NCBI RefSeq assembly: GCF_000801105.2
Contig: NC_079516.1
Coordinates: 15,648,383 to 15,712,382 of the forward strand
Source: Raphanus sativus
Taxonomy: Eukaryota; Streptophyta; Magnoliopsida; Brassicales; Brassicaceae
DNA length: 64,000 nucleotides
Direction: 5' to 3'
Position numbers and translations under genes: made by a program. Positions 10,801 to 26,475 of this stretch are shown here, piece after piece; position 1 is the first letter of the stretch; every line of letters begins with the position of its first letter. Under the pieces are notes generated by a model. The model did no database searches, was not told the origin of the DNA, and was given only the letters and a program-made list of their open reading frames with translations.

Positions 10801-12690
10801 ATGGAGGACACCAACAGGTCAGTTGCTTCCCTCATGGACTCAACATCATCCAAGATCCAGCAGCTCCAAAAGGCCTTTGCCGAGCTCGAAAGCCAGCGCG
10901 CAGTAACGCTTAACCTCAAGTGGAACGAACTCGAGGAGCATTTCCACGGCCTCGAGAGGTCTTTGAAGAGACGTTTCCACGAGCTCGAGGATCAAGAGAA
11001 AGAGTACGAGACCAAGACAAGGAAAGCTCAAGAGCTGCTGGAAAAGAAGAAAGCAGACGTTGAGGCCAAGGAGAAGGCGTCGCTGGAGAGGCTTCAGAAG
11101 AAGAGAGACGCAGCTGTGTTTGCTATCAACACTGCTTTGGATAAGTACAACAACAACAACAACGTCAAGAGTACAGAAGCCTTTGCTTCTGCTGCTGATG
11201 ATGAGGATGTGGATGGTACTGTGCAAGATGTTGTTGAGGTGAAGGCTTATCCAGAGTTAGTGAAGCTGTGCAGGGATATGGACTCAGCGGGGCTACACAA
11301 GTTTGTATCAGACAACCGCAAGAACCTTGTTCTACTAAAAGAAGAGATTCCTGTGGCGTTCAGGGCTGCGGCGAATCCGGCTAGTTTAGTGTTGGACGCT
11401 TTGGAAGGGTTTTATCCACCACCAACCAGTGATGGGAAGAAAGACGCTAACCTCTTGGGAATGCGGAGGACTTGTGTCATGTTGATGGAGTGCCTTGGCG
11501 TACTGTTGTATGGTCTGGACAGTAACTCCGTTGCTGATGTTCTCTCGGAAGATGTTAAGGATAGAGCTAAAGGTGTTGCGGAAGGATGGAGTCCACTGCT
11601 GGAGAGTCTTGACATGGATGCTGCTGGCAATGGTAACTCTTTGGAGGCTCATGCTTTCTTGCAATTGCTTGCCACTTTTGGTGTTGTTTCCGAGTTTGAG
11701 GAGGATGAGATCTTGAAGCTGATCCCTATGGTATCACGTCGCCGTCAGGCTGCTGAGCTTTGCCGTTCTCTTGGATTGTCTCAAAAAATGCCTGGTTTGT
11801 TCTCTAATTTTAAAAGATATATGGCTGATTCTACTGCATGTTATGAAGTAAATATTGGTCTTACCGTTCTGTTTATTTGCAGGTGTGATTGAAGTTCTAG
11901 TGAACAGTGGTAAACAGATTGATGCTGTGAACTTGGCATTTGCGTTTGGACTCACCGAACAGTTCCCACCTGTTGAGTTGCTTAAATGTTACTTGACTGA
12001 GGCAAGTAGATCTACCTCCCAAGGCAGACCTGGCAATGCATCTCCTGCTGTTCAGGCTAGTGTTCTCTTACTTGATAGCTTGTGTTACACATTACTTGTA
12101 AGATAATGCACATTGCTTAGTTAAATCTTACCTCGTTGGAACGTCTCTTAGCTCTGTTTTAGCGGTCATCTTTTACTTCAGAGTTCTAAACCCTTTGAAA
12201 CTTGAAACGTCAAGATCAGATTATCATATTTATTTATGTACTAATGCAGGATGAGTTCAGTGAGAGGGAGCTGACGAGTCTTAAGGCTGTGATAAAGTGT
12301 GTGGAAGAGCATGACCTGGAAGAGCAGTACCCAGTTGAGCCACTTCACAAAAGGATTCTCCAGCTGGAGAAGGCCAAAGCTGAGAAAAAGAGAGCAACGG
12401 AGCCCACAAAGCCTCAGACAAAGCGACCACGTGGTCCTCAACCCCGGGCCACTGAAAACAACAACAATAACAACAATAACAGCAAGACAGGATATGGTAG
12501 AGTGATACCTGAGAGGTATCCGCAGTATGTGTATGACAACAGACCTTTCCTTAGGGGTCCAATCATGGCAGCACAAGCTCATCCTCCTCCTCAGGCTTAC
12601 AGTTTCAGTCCCGCTGCTGCTGCTGCTCATGGAAACTTCTACGGAAACTGCTATCAGTACCAGGCTCCTCCTCCTGCTTACTTTCACTAA
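10801..12690 (+). CDS. FRL3: FRIGIDA-like protein 3
   Basis: Three exons, 10801-11794, 11883-12055 and 12250-12690, give 535 residues (Arabidopsis FRL3 is about 558). The N-terminal 110 residues are charged coiled coil (IQQLQKAFAELESQ, then Glu/Lys-rich heptads). A FRIGIDA domain follows, roughly residues 140-440, with the LLKCYL, DEFSERELTSLK and LEEQYPVEPLHKRILQLEKAK landmarks. The tail is basic (KRPRGPQPR), then poly-Asn and Pro/Ala/Tyr-rich. Family role: nuclear FRIGIDA-class proteins act in complexes that raise FLC expression and delay flowering; the specific role of FRL3 is less clear. Intron 2 appears to use a GC donor (CAG|GCTAGT): the GT three bases on would give a stop at the junction. 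Small Asn expansions are visible at 11147-11163 and 12457-12480. Confidence 0.95.
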
Positions 12691-13995
12691 GGTTGATGGT
12701 GAATGTGACCGTAACTCTTTCTCTTCTATGGTGTTAACTAGTGGCAGCAGCTCTTTAACCCCTCCTCTCCTACTAGTCATTTTCCTTCGATGTTACATTG
12801 TTTGTTGTGTATGGATGATTTTAGTATTTTTAAGGATCAACCCTACTCAAAACAAAAAAACTCAGAATTTCTATTAATTATATTTTCACTGTTGTATTAT
12901 TTTCTTTCTTGCTCCCAGGGAAGAAAATAAAAATAAGAAAATCCATCATACTAAAACCGTTCTTAGTGTACGTACATAAGGAAACAATTGTATTTTGATC
13001 TTCTCACAAATTCTTAGTGTAAAAGACCTACGAGGCAACAATGGCAGCGTAACTAGTAATATAAACAGGCACTAAATATTAGTGTTATATAAGTCGGTTT
13101 AGCGGGAGACTTCCCACTAAACACATGTTTAGATGACAAATCAATTCTTTTTTAAGGCTGAACATGAAAGAAAGAAAAAAATTTCAGCAAAAAAAAACAC
13201 ATGAAAGAAATCTCCCAAAACAAAAACCTAAAAGAGGAATACTTGGTACTAACCAAAACAAACCGAGAAATCGGATTTAAAAGAAGCGATTTGTATAGAA
13301 TGATTTTTAGAAAATCGATCTACAGTCATTAAACAAGTTGGTGTAGACGCAGTCTAAGAAATAATCTCCTATAAAACATTTAATTGTCGTCTGCCTATTT
13401 TTTCAACATTACTAATATTCTTCAAGATAATTCAAGACCAAGTTTGTTAAAAAGTTTATTCTTTTGTTTTATGCTGATTTATTATGATATCATAATTATA
13501 AAAAAAATTACATAAACGATTCGAGAACAAATAATACTATTTGCCTTATAAAAAATTTCTGTCTAACTACATCATCTAAATTGTTATCCACAAAAAATTA
13601 GTTTTTTTATGAGATCATTGACAACCGTTGACAAATACTTTTGTTGCTAACATTGATCCGTCTAACGATTTTTCTACACTATAAAATCCTTATTTTCCTT
13701 TCTTTTCTTTGACTAAAACATTAGAAAAATACAATTGAACTCCCTAAAATAATAATATGATTGACAAAAGAGTAGCCAACCTCAAAATACAAGCTGAAAC
13801 TTCGGAACATTTCAACCATACGAATATATTTTGTATTATAATCTTATTCTAGTGTGGAATAGTTCTACAAGAGGAAAAAAAAACACGTTATGGGTTGGCT
13901 AGAATCGACTGGTTATATATAGTAAAAGTATAATAAAAATGTTCATGTAGAACGTGTATGTTGTTTTTTCCTTTGCAATTGGAAACTTCTTTCTA
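12691..13995. other. Intergenic, FRL3 to GLR1
   Basis: FRL3 3' region, then AT-rich spacer and the presumed promoter of the GLR1-type gene. No gene, RNA or bounded repeat recognised. Confidence 0.4.
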
Positions 13996-17316
<3,321 letters not shown>

Positions 17317-17497
17317 AAACTGATTCAAATATAGCAAAAGGTCCCATACAAGTGAAGTGGATGGTTCTGTTCTTGTGTGTAATAGTGGATGTTTCTATGT
17401 CTTGTGTGTTGTTGTGTCCAATTAGTCTTTAGCTTACACAATTGTTGTGATGTTGTTCGTCTCTGACTCTTGACCTAGAAACCTCACTGCACAACCT

Positions 17498-17600
17498 TGC
17501 CCTTCTTTCTCCAGAAGGTTGTCTGTTCAGTGTGATATGATTATTGCTTGATTCAACCGGAATAGGTCTGTAAATATAAATAATGTTTTGACATATACTT
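17498..17600 (+). repeat. GLR1 3'-flank segment, duplicated at 20018-20110
   Basis: The segment beginning AACCTTGCCCTTCTTTCTCCAG and ending around the AAATATAAATAATG tract recurs in diverged form at 20018-20110 (AACCTTGCTCTC... with the shared TTCTCCAG, GTGATAT, TTGCTT and TGCAAATATAAA blocks). The order is the same. It suggests a local duplication of the GLR1 3' region, consistent with the second GLR1 fragment at 21966. Confidence 0.5.
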
Positions 17601-17700
17601 GCTTGTAAGTTGCAGATATAATATGTTTATTTCTCACTCCTGTGTCCTGCGATCACTTCGTATCCAACACCACAGTCCAATAACTTGTCACTTCTTGCCA

Positions 17701-19062
17701 TCTAATCTATTAAAACTGAAGTACAATTAGTACTTAACCCTGATTTTTGCTAAAGAATTACAATCTCATGTCACTGAATTAAAAATAATTAATTAACCAG
17801 AAAATATTTAATACATTTATACCAAAATCATCTATTCTATTAAAACTAAAGTACATTAGTACTTAACCCTGATTTTTGCTAAAGAATTACAATCTCATGC
17901 CACTGAGTTAAAAATAATTAATTAACCAGAAAATATTTAATACATTTATACCAAAATCATTTGATTATTTACTACCTAAACTTAACTTCACGTAATATTT
18001 TGTGGACAACATATTTCTAAAAATTTTGATTTACGAAAATGGAATCTAATCTATTAAAACTAAAGTACAATTAGTACTTAACCCTGATTTTTGCTAAAGA
18101 ATTACAATCTCATGCACTGAGTTAAAAATAATTAATTAACCAGAAAATATTTAATACATTTATACCAAAATCATTTGATTATTTACTACCTAAACTTAAC
18201 TTCACGTAATATTTTGTAGACAACATATTTCTAAAAATTTGATTTACGAAAATGGAATATTTCAAACAGTCTACAAATCTCGCCACATCTAACAATTCCT
18301 ATATATTCATAACATATTCCTAGAATCTATAATTATACTAACTGGTCAATAAGATATTATAAATCTAATAAAATGAAAGACATATATATATATATATATA
18401 TTATTAAAATCGAAATACAAATCGGGTTTGTTTCAATATATATAAGAAAATACAATAAAAATTCAAATTTCATATACCAACTAAATTATGATTTTTTTTA
18501 ATTTGACATTAAATTTTTAAATATAATATATGTGATTATTTATATGATAGTACGTATAAAATACAATTAATTATATGTTTACTCTGTTTTAAAGGAAAAA
18601 AATAGATCGTGAATTAGGGGTGGACGTTCGGATACCTATTCGGGTTCTGTTCGGGTCTGTTTAGGTTTCGGGTTCCCGGGGTCAAAGATTTCAGTCTCAT
18701 TCGGATATTTCTAAATTTTGGTTCGAATTCTATTCGGATCTTTGCGGATTCGTTCGTGTTCGGATAACCTATTTAAATTGTTTTTTAAAACTCATTATAT
18801 ACTTTAAATTTCTCAAATATATAAAAAATAATATATTATGTATAAATTTGAATAACATATGCCATAATACCTAAACTTAAAATATAAATTTATCTGATTT
18901 ATATATTTGGATAGAAAATCAATAATTATTTTAAATATTTTTGGTCTTTTGAGTATACTTTAACGATTTTAGATATTTACATATGACTATTTATATATAT
19001 TATCAATTATTTAAACCAACTTAAAAGTACCATATATATTTTGGATGTATTTAAATAAATTA

Positions 19063-19099
<37 letters not shown>

Positions 19100-19368
19100 A
19101 GTAAATAAATCATTTCGAATACATTCGGGTATCCGAAATACTTCGATTCAGATCAGATTCGGTTTCAGTTCTCTAAATACCAAAATTTTGAATAATTTGG
19201 ATAGTTAATCAATTTTGGTTCAGGTTTGGTATTTTTTTTTTGGATCGGGATCGGTTCAATTTTTTTGGATTCGAGTTTTTTGTCCAACTAATATATTGAC
19301 ATGGAAAATAAATAGCAACATATTTTATAAAAAATATATCCGCACGAGCGTGCAGATCAAAAATCTAG
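17701..19368 (+). mobile_element. Non-autonomous Helitron with three stacked 5' ends
   Basis: The 3' end is a textbook Helitron terminus: hairpin GCACG-AG-CGTGC (19342-19353), a short spacer, CTAG at 19365-19368, then T. The 5' end begins TC after an A at 17701. The 5' terminal block (TCTAATCTATTAAAAC..., GTACTTAACCCTGATTTTTGC) is present three times in direct order, starting at 17701, 17831 and 18045. Copies 2 and 3 are about 214 bp each and nearly identical; copy 1 is shortened to 130 bp. The interior has long TA runs (about 19067-19096) and CGGGT/CCGAA repeat sequence. No Rep/helicase coding. Confidence 0.8.
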
Positions 19369-20403
19369 TGTTTCTTATTCCGTGTTAATGGCGTTGCCTT
19401 GTAACACAACTCTAGGTTTTGAGAACGTTATATGATCGTCAAGTGACGAGTACGTATATATACTAGTGGTCTGTTTCCACCTTCCAAGTACTCTAGCTCA
19501 CATGCCTACATTAACAAGACTCCATTATATATATGCTGAGAAAAGTAGACCTACGTGCCATAACTTGTCGTTGAAATTGTTGATGCGCAAAGTAACGTGC
19601 ATGTTTCCAGTCTCTAATATAGTCTCTAATATGTTATCTTTCACTACCAAAAAAACATGGTCGTCAGGAAAAATCCATCGGAAAGTAGGCATAAGTATTC
19701 CCAACAAAATACAACTCGACGACTATCTTTATGAATATAAACTTGGGCATTTATGTTGAAAGGACCGAATATCCATGCGACAATGCCGGTGAAAGTGCCT
19801 CCAAACATTGTGTATAGTGTAGATACATTTTGGTGCTACGTAAATCTGCATCACACCAAAAGCTTAGGCTACTATAAATATATAACTATATATATTATCT
19901 GCTCACGTATCCTTATTAGTATAAAAGACCCAACAAGGCGACAACTATATAGTTTTAAACACTAGACACAGGAAAATATAATCTTAAACTAAATACTTAA
20001 AGCCTACTTTTCAACCTTGCTCTCTTCTTCTCCAGGGATTCTGTGATATTATTCTTGCTTCATTCCAACCTGATGACGTCTGCAAATATAAAATGATGAT
20101 TTGACTCCCCGCTTGATTAATCAATGCTTGCCTTCCAAAGCATATATAATTGGTTAATCAGAGCGTTATTTCTCTCCTTTAGCTAAATCCTTAATCTTTT
20201 CTGTAGTTTTATTTTATGGTCGATCTTGAAAAAAGAAGAATGCAAGTTCAGCTTCTTTGGTTGGATTTAAAGATGATCATGGCAAAATGCTCGATCTTGA
20301 AAAAAAGAAGAAAGCAGTAAAAGAGGCAAGGTCATGGAAAAAATGCTCAAAAAGAATTCCCTAGTAAGAGCCCAGACAGACAGGTCACGTCCTCTGCTGT
20401 TCA
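19369..20403. other. Intergenic, no gene seen
   Basis: Non-coding sequence between the Helitron and the RNase H remnant, including the 20018-20110 copy of the GLR1 3' flank. Short open frames at 19466-19965 resemble no family I know. Confidence 0.35.
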
Positions 20404-20876
20404 CAAAACCTCCACCACTACTAAATGTTTCACTGACGCCTCTTGGATGGCTGGAACGAAAGTGGGTGGCTTAGGTTGGATCTTCAAATCAAGCTCTGGC
20501 TCCACCGTGGGACAGGGTTCTTCAAACCCAATTACATTGGCTCGGCCCTGATGGCTGAAGCTTTAGCGGTAAAGACAGCTCTTATTGCTGCCAAGTCGTC
20601 GGGATTTGAGAAGCTGGAATGCTTCTCTGACTCAAAAAATCTCGTCACCCTCCTATCAAGTAACGGCTCAGCCGTGGAAATTCAAGGAATCCTCCATGAT
20701 ATATTCTTGTTGAGTAGTTCCTTTGAATCTATCTCTTTCTCTTTTGTTCCTAGGATAAACAACTCTGAGGCTGATTGTCTTGCTAAATCAGCCTGTTCTC
20801 TGTTTCCTGTAACCACCGTTTAGGTATTGAACTCTGTTTCATGAATTAATTCAAAAGGTTTGATCAAAAAAAAAAT
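20404..20876 (+). pseudogene. LINE RNase H-like domain remnant
   Basis: A plant RNase H-like (RVT_3 type) domain in two frames. The upstream frame has TKCFTDASW...GGLGWIFKSSSG (first catalytic Asp). The downstream frame has SALMAEALAVKTAL (Glu), CFSDSKNLV (Asp) and NNSEADCLAKSA (Asp), then stop. A one-base shift near 20545 separates them. After the stop, TTTGATCAAAAAAAAAA gives the A-tail seen at LINE 3' ends, and GATGATCATG occurs both before (20272) and after the tail, a possible 10-bp target duplication. Most likely a 5'-truncated LINE ORF2 end; a decayed stand-alone RNase H gene is the alternative. Confidence 0.7.
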
Positions 20877-21965
20877 GATGATCATGATCCGATCCAGCCA
20901 ATATATTGAAAAACAAACCTTGCAAAATATAAATTTGGCAGTATCACTCTCCTGATCTGATATTTTCATGACTATCCAAACCATTTATTTTATTTTTTGA
21001 ATGAATGTTAAATTTTATTCACCAAAAAAATTTGTACATCAAGTGTGTCCTTAGCTTAATCTTATCTACTCCTTAATCTCAAGATGAACTACAAAAATAT
21101 TAATAAGAATCAAATGAATTGAATGGCAATTAGAGTCACATTTAACCATATGTTATAACATCATTTCTACAATGTTATGTCACATCTATTTTTGTGAAAT
21201 TGATTATAAAGAAAACAAATGTCAAATCAATTCTCAAATAATGTATTATGTACAATGATTTCAAGATTCAATATCTTCCATTTCATATTTTAACTTTCCA
21301 CATCATCATCTCTTTTTTCCACCTCATTATTCAACACATATTCAACTTTTACTCACTACAACAGTCTTGTTGATAAATTCAACACCATATTTTATAAATA
21401 AATAATTTTTTTTTCTTAATCCAAATTAATAGCATTAGTCTCTATTGATAGAGAATTAAAATGATAAATGTTCATATTAAAAGTAAAAATAAATTATTTA
21501 ATTTATAATAAGATTATTGGTTTAAAATAATAAAGAGGATGTGAAATATCAAAACTTTTAAAAAGTGATATGTGGTGTCAATGATCTCCACTTTATTCTT
21601 ATCTAACATATTGAATCTTTTCAACATCAATTAATCTACATAATCAAATTTCATTTTTCAACATCTCCATTGTAGTAAATCAACTGTTGAATCTTTCATT
21701 CAACACTCCTGTTGTAGTTAGTTTATATTTTCTATACACTAAATCAACCAATAAGAACAATATCAAAACTGAATTTACAAATTTTAATCAACATATAAAC
21801 TGTGAGACAATTATATACTTATTTCAAAACATATAAAATCAAAAACAAAATTTCTGATAATTAATAACTTTGCAAATTAATAAGCAAATATAATTCTAAA
21901 CATTATTAATTTATAAAGTTGTTGATGTAGTTCTCCATCTTTTTAATGCTTACCATTTGTGACAG
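20877..21965. other. Intergenic with LINE-tail fragment
   Basis: Near 20990-21060 a segment (TTTTTTGAATGAATGTTAAA... then ACATCAAGTGTGTCC) resembles the retroposon at 36253-36374, so it is probably another minus-strand LINE 3' tail. The rest is AT-rich with several CAACA/TTGAAT-type repeats around 21300-21720 and no gene. Confidence 0.4.
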
Positions 21966-22743
21966 GGGAGAAGCTAAAATGCAACTTATCAAGATTTGTA
22001 GTTACAGTTTGGGTATTTGCAGTGCTCATATTGACTACAAGTTATACTGCAACACTGACATCAATGATGACGATGCAACAGATAAGATACAACTCCAAGT
22101 CTCCAACAAAAAATCACGTAGGCCACCTTTTGGGATCACGCATCGCAATGGCGGCCTTAGCCACTCCCAGCCACCAGATAATGAATAAGAAGGGTCTCAA
22201 TATTAATTCTGAAAATATGCTAAAGCCTTGTTGAACAAAACTGCCACATTTGTTGTCGATGAGTTGCCATACCTCCACAGTCATCCTTGAGAGAATCCTG
22301 GAAAGTTTTTCATGGTCAAAACACAAAGTACCACCAATAGTTTCAGATTTGTATTTATCTTCATCAGTTTTCTCACTCTTCATCTTATTTTTACTTACTA
22401 ATAAAAGGTGTTGGTTTGTAAATCATGTTTCAATCAGATGTTTCAAAAGGGTGACGAGTTGGTGCCTAAGGTTTCCAGAGAAATCCCAATGTGAGGAAAA
22501 ATGGGAGGCTAAACGAGATAGCAAAGGATGGGTTTGAGATACAACTTCCATATGCAACAGATGATACATCAAATCCTATAACCCTTGACAGATTCCCGGT
22601 GTGTTTTATGATCACTGGATTTCTTCCTCTTTTGCTCTTGCAGTTCTTCTCATTCACTGGCTCCGAGATAAATGGGCAAGATGTTGTGAATGTAGTTCAA
22701 ATGGCTCAACGTAACATTCAACATGAACTATTTCACATGTAGC
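21966..22743 (+). pseudogene. Second GLR1 fragment, last two exons only
   Basis: Begins exactly at the exon-4 acceptor (CAG|GGGAGAAGCTAAAATG) and carries the M3 segment with the [11 protein letters not shown] signature, then exon-5-like sequence ([25 protein letters not shown]) and the conserved end [10 protein letters not shown]. Frame is lost around 22150-22200 and again near 22490. No upstream exons are present between the first GLR1 copy and this one. It is a tandem-duplicate remnant. It keeps the AACAAAAC version of the site where copy 1 has lost a base. Confidence 0.85.
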
Positions 22744-24071
22744 AAAGGTCCATTATAATCATTCGTAGCATCCTTAATACAAGTGCTCATCTCATGCTCT
22801 TGTGCATGAGTTTATAACTTATAAAATGGTGTGATGTGGTTATAATGGATGTTTAAAGCAATCAGTGTTTGTAAATTGTAGATGTAGCTGTTGTAATATA
22901 TTTTCAATCTTGATGTAAAAATTCAAATCATATCTTGTGATAAAATTATCTACTTCACTCTCTAAGCTTAAGAAGGAAAAATGTAAATATAGTATAAAAT
23001 CTATAAATTAATACTCTATAACTTAATAAACTTGCTAAATTAATAAATTTCTTGGTCTCGGATTGGAAAATTCAAAATATGACACAAATTGATAAAATAA
23101 TAAGATAAATTTTTTTAAACAAATTTATGTGAATATATAGTCCCACTAGAATTATAAATTAATAATTTATATATAAGATTTTTATAAGTACAGAAAATAT
23201 TGTAGTATTTGTTTTTTATTCACAATGAAGTTCATCTTTATTTTTTCTTAATATTTTAATGTTTGTTTATAATGGCTACTAAAATTATATCTAAACTACA
23301 TTTAAATTTTATGAAACATAGTTCGTAGACACCAAATAGTATAGCAAAAACGATATAAAACTGAATTTCTAAAATTTAATTAATACATATATGACAAAAT
23401 AACAAATTTTTCTTATTTTATAAAAATATAATCTAAAATTAGAGAAATCTAAAAAAATCTATAAATTAATATTTATAGAGTTTTTACTGTATGATACTTT
23501 TTGTTCTTTTATAAATTTAACGAGTATTCAATAGAAGAAAAAAAAATACTCGCCAGTCTGATTAATCTGTGGCTATTGTTTTCCAAATTGTTTAATTTCC
23601 TCCAATCTATAAAACTGGGCTTTTTGGTTGGTCTAACAAAATCTCCATGTTCCAATGACCATTAGTTTTTGGTGCAATTTCTTTGTTTGCTAAATTGAGT
23701 ATCTACCAAATCAACTCGTACATGGCACATGATTGTCTAACAAATACTCATTGGCTCGGTCCTTAATACTTTGTCGCTAACATAGTGCTAATCTTAATAA
23801 TCCTTGAATAACTAGTAAACTTATAAAATGTGAGAATGACTGAATGATCAACCAGACAAGAGTTTGTAATCGCGTCCATCGCTCACAGATTTGACAGGCT
23901 TGTTTAGTGATCTTCCGATCCACCACATCTTATCCCGTATTTCTCATTGCACCATATCATATCATGTATCCCTTGTCTATATGTCATCTATCATTCAATT
24001 ACTCTAGTCAAAACATGTTTAATTCAAGCATTCTTTCTGAATGTATGCTGGTTGGAAAAGATAAATATGCT
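22744..24071. other. Intergenic, no gene seen
   Basis: Very AT-rich spacer. I see no coding, RNA or clearly bounded repeat. Confidence 0.4.
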
Positions 24072-25044
24072 TCTATATTATTAAAAGAGAATACCATTTT
24101 AAATTACTTCTTAGTTTTCACACTTATTTACACTGCCATACCACTGATAATTAAATAATACTCCCTCTGTTTTTAAATAATACATGTTTTGAGATTTTCA
24201 CACTTTTTAATAAAACATATTAAAATTTACTTATTAGTGCATAGTTTTTTGTTATTTTATATTTCCTATATTTCTAAACCAATAAAATTTCAAGAAATGC
24301 AATTAATGTTTTTGAGATTCACAATTATTCATAATTAGTTGACAAAAATTACATTGAAAATATGAAAAATACATCTTTTTGAAACAAAAAAAATTCCTAA
24401 AACATACATCTTTAAAAAACAGAGGGAGTATTACATATTTTAATGTTTTGTGTTTTTCACTTATATTAATGTATTTTTCTAAATTAGATTTGAATTAAAT
24501 ACACTCCAATTAATTCTCCATTAAATTAATGTCAAATATATTTATTTTTATCAGCTTCAAAAAAATTTTATTTTTATTATCACAGTACAAACAATTCATG
24601 GAAATTATAATTTCAACTCTTCAATTAACGAATCTGAAAAAATTATTACCAAACTCGAATTGAAAGTGGTTAAATATCTAAACATATTTACAATTTTGGT
24701 ATCAAGAGAACCAGAACCAAACGAAATATTTTGGATATTCGAATATAATTGAATCATATTTATATACTTGAATATGTTAGCTATTTTTTAGAGTTAATAT
24801 TTAAAATATAAGCTATTTTAAAGTTGTTCTTTTTGTCAATTTAAAATTGTCTAAACTATTTAAAAATATAAAAAAAATAGTCAAAAGTAAACATCTAAAG
24901 TAGATAAACAATAATCAAAATACCAAAAATACTTAAAATATATATTTATTCTCCATCCAAATATTCAAGTTAAACCTATATTTTTTTAAAAAAACAATTA
25001 GGTATTTTGGCTTACATCACTCAAATTTTTACGTTTTTGAGAAA

Positions 25045-25086
<42 letters not shown>

Positions 25087-25382
25087 CAAATTTGAATTTT
25101 TTAAAAATAATTTAAATGAGTTATCCGAATCCAAACCGAATCTTTAAAGACCTGAATCAAATCGAAACCAAAACTTATAAATATCTGAATAGAGCTGAAA
25201 TCTTTATACTCGAGAATTCCACACCCAAATAGATTTTAACCGAATCCGAGTGGATACCAAATACTCATCCCTAATGTAATGTAAAAGGATCAAACATGAC
25301 TAATATATCATTTAGTATAATAAATAAATAAAAACTATATCAGAAAATTAATATCCGTGCGGTCACACGGTTCAAGATATAG
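24072..25382 (+). mobile_element. Non-autonomous Helitron (same family as in CIB2)
   Basis: Starts TCTATATTATTAAAAGAGAA and ends with hairpin CCGTGCGGTCACACGG, spacer TTCAAGAT and ATAG, a one-base change from CTAG. The interior shares long blocks with the element at 59458-60542, for example AGTAAACATCTAAAGTAGA followed by TAAACAATAATCAAAA, and the CCGAATCC-rich 3' third. The mutated terminus and nested MITE suggest an older insertion than the CIB2 copy. A TA run sits at about 25049-25080. Confidence 0.75.
24159..24430. mobile_element. Stowaway-type MITE nested in Helitron
   Basis: TA-CTCCCTCTGTTTTTAAATAA at the left and TTTAAAAAACAGAGGGAG-TA at the right form near-perfect inverted ends. The element of about 270 bp is AT-rich and non-coding. 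It lies inside the Helitron, so it inserted later. Confidence 0.9.
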
Positions 25383-26475
25383 CTAATGATATTAATAGTC
25401 AAAGCAATTCTTTAAAACATTATTAATATGCACTACCGTATAGAATATATGGGGATGTTACAAGTTGAACCTTTTGTGTTGATGATGATATGATACGGTT
25501 CAATATAGAGACTTGAAATGCCAACAATTTTTGTGCTAGCAGAGGATGTTTACTTTTTGAAAAGGGCTTTCAGATTAAAGACAAAACATACAAGGTATGG
25601 ATTTCAAACCATAGAGTTTTAGAAAGTATGATGAGACAAACCTCATATTCAGCTAAGCATTAACTTAGCAGAGGATGTTTACGGGGTAAATAAAATGTAA
25701 GAATGAGCAACCAGACATGAGTTCAACTTTCTTGGCTTCACAGGAACGTGAACTGAAATGTTGCCGTCTTTAAGCAATTCATGCATCAGAGATCCATTCC
25801 AGCAACCACCAAGCACCAGCTACTATAGTAGCCATCTTATCATACAAGTTACGTTTTGAAAGTCTGGAACACCTGCAACCTCCTTGATACGCCAATTAGA
25901 CCTGAAGAGGATATACACTATTAACAAGCTAATAAAACATCAGCTAAAGAATGATTAGCAGATAAGTATGACAGAAGAGCTCACAAAATGGTGAGAGACT
26001 CACAAATCCCAGAGCAGGAGCCATACCAAAGATTATTGAATGGAGATGAAAACCATGGATTGGTTCTGGTCAACGGCTTGCTCATATCGTCTAAGGTTCT
26101 ATTAAAGTTGTTTGAAATGACTAAACGGCAACTAGATGCATAATAGTATCTCTTTGAGATGTCCTTGACAAAAAAATTGGCAGTACAATCAGTAATCTTC
26201 TTGGTTATTACAAACATGATTGCTGTCTTAATAACCAAGTTCTTCTATCCACCATAGTCAGCCACAACTTGAAAAATAATATTCTATTACAGTTCAAGCA
26301 TAAACATATGTTTGTATGCCTTGATGGATGGCTGAATAATCTCTACAGCATAACTAACAAAGCATCATCTGTAATCTTCAAGCTTCTAACGCTACTACAC
26401 CAACATTATCAACTTCTAATAATGATGGTAGTGGATGGCAGCTTCCTCCAGTCCTGCTTGAAAACCTCAGAGTCC
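25383..26475. other. 3' flank of SKS3
   Basis: Non-coding. A 16-bp direct repeat AGCAGAGGATGTTTAC occurs at about 25540 and 25668. No gene recognised; the open frames here match nothing I know. Confidence 0.4.

Noticed and set aside
10846..11226. Long antisense frame in FRL3
   Set aside because: Caused by codon bias of the coiled-coil coding strand; no conservation signal.
12241..12780. Antisense frame over FRL3 exon 3
   Set aside because: Low-complexity Val/Leu/Ser reading opposite the Asn/Gln/Pro tail; a shadow.
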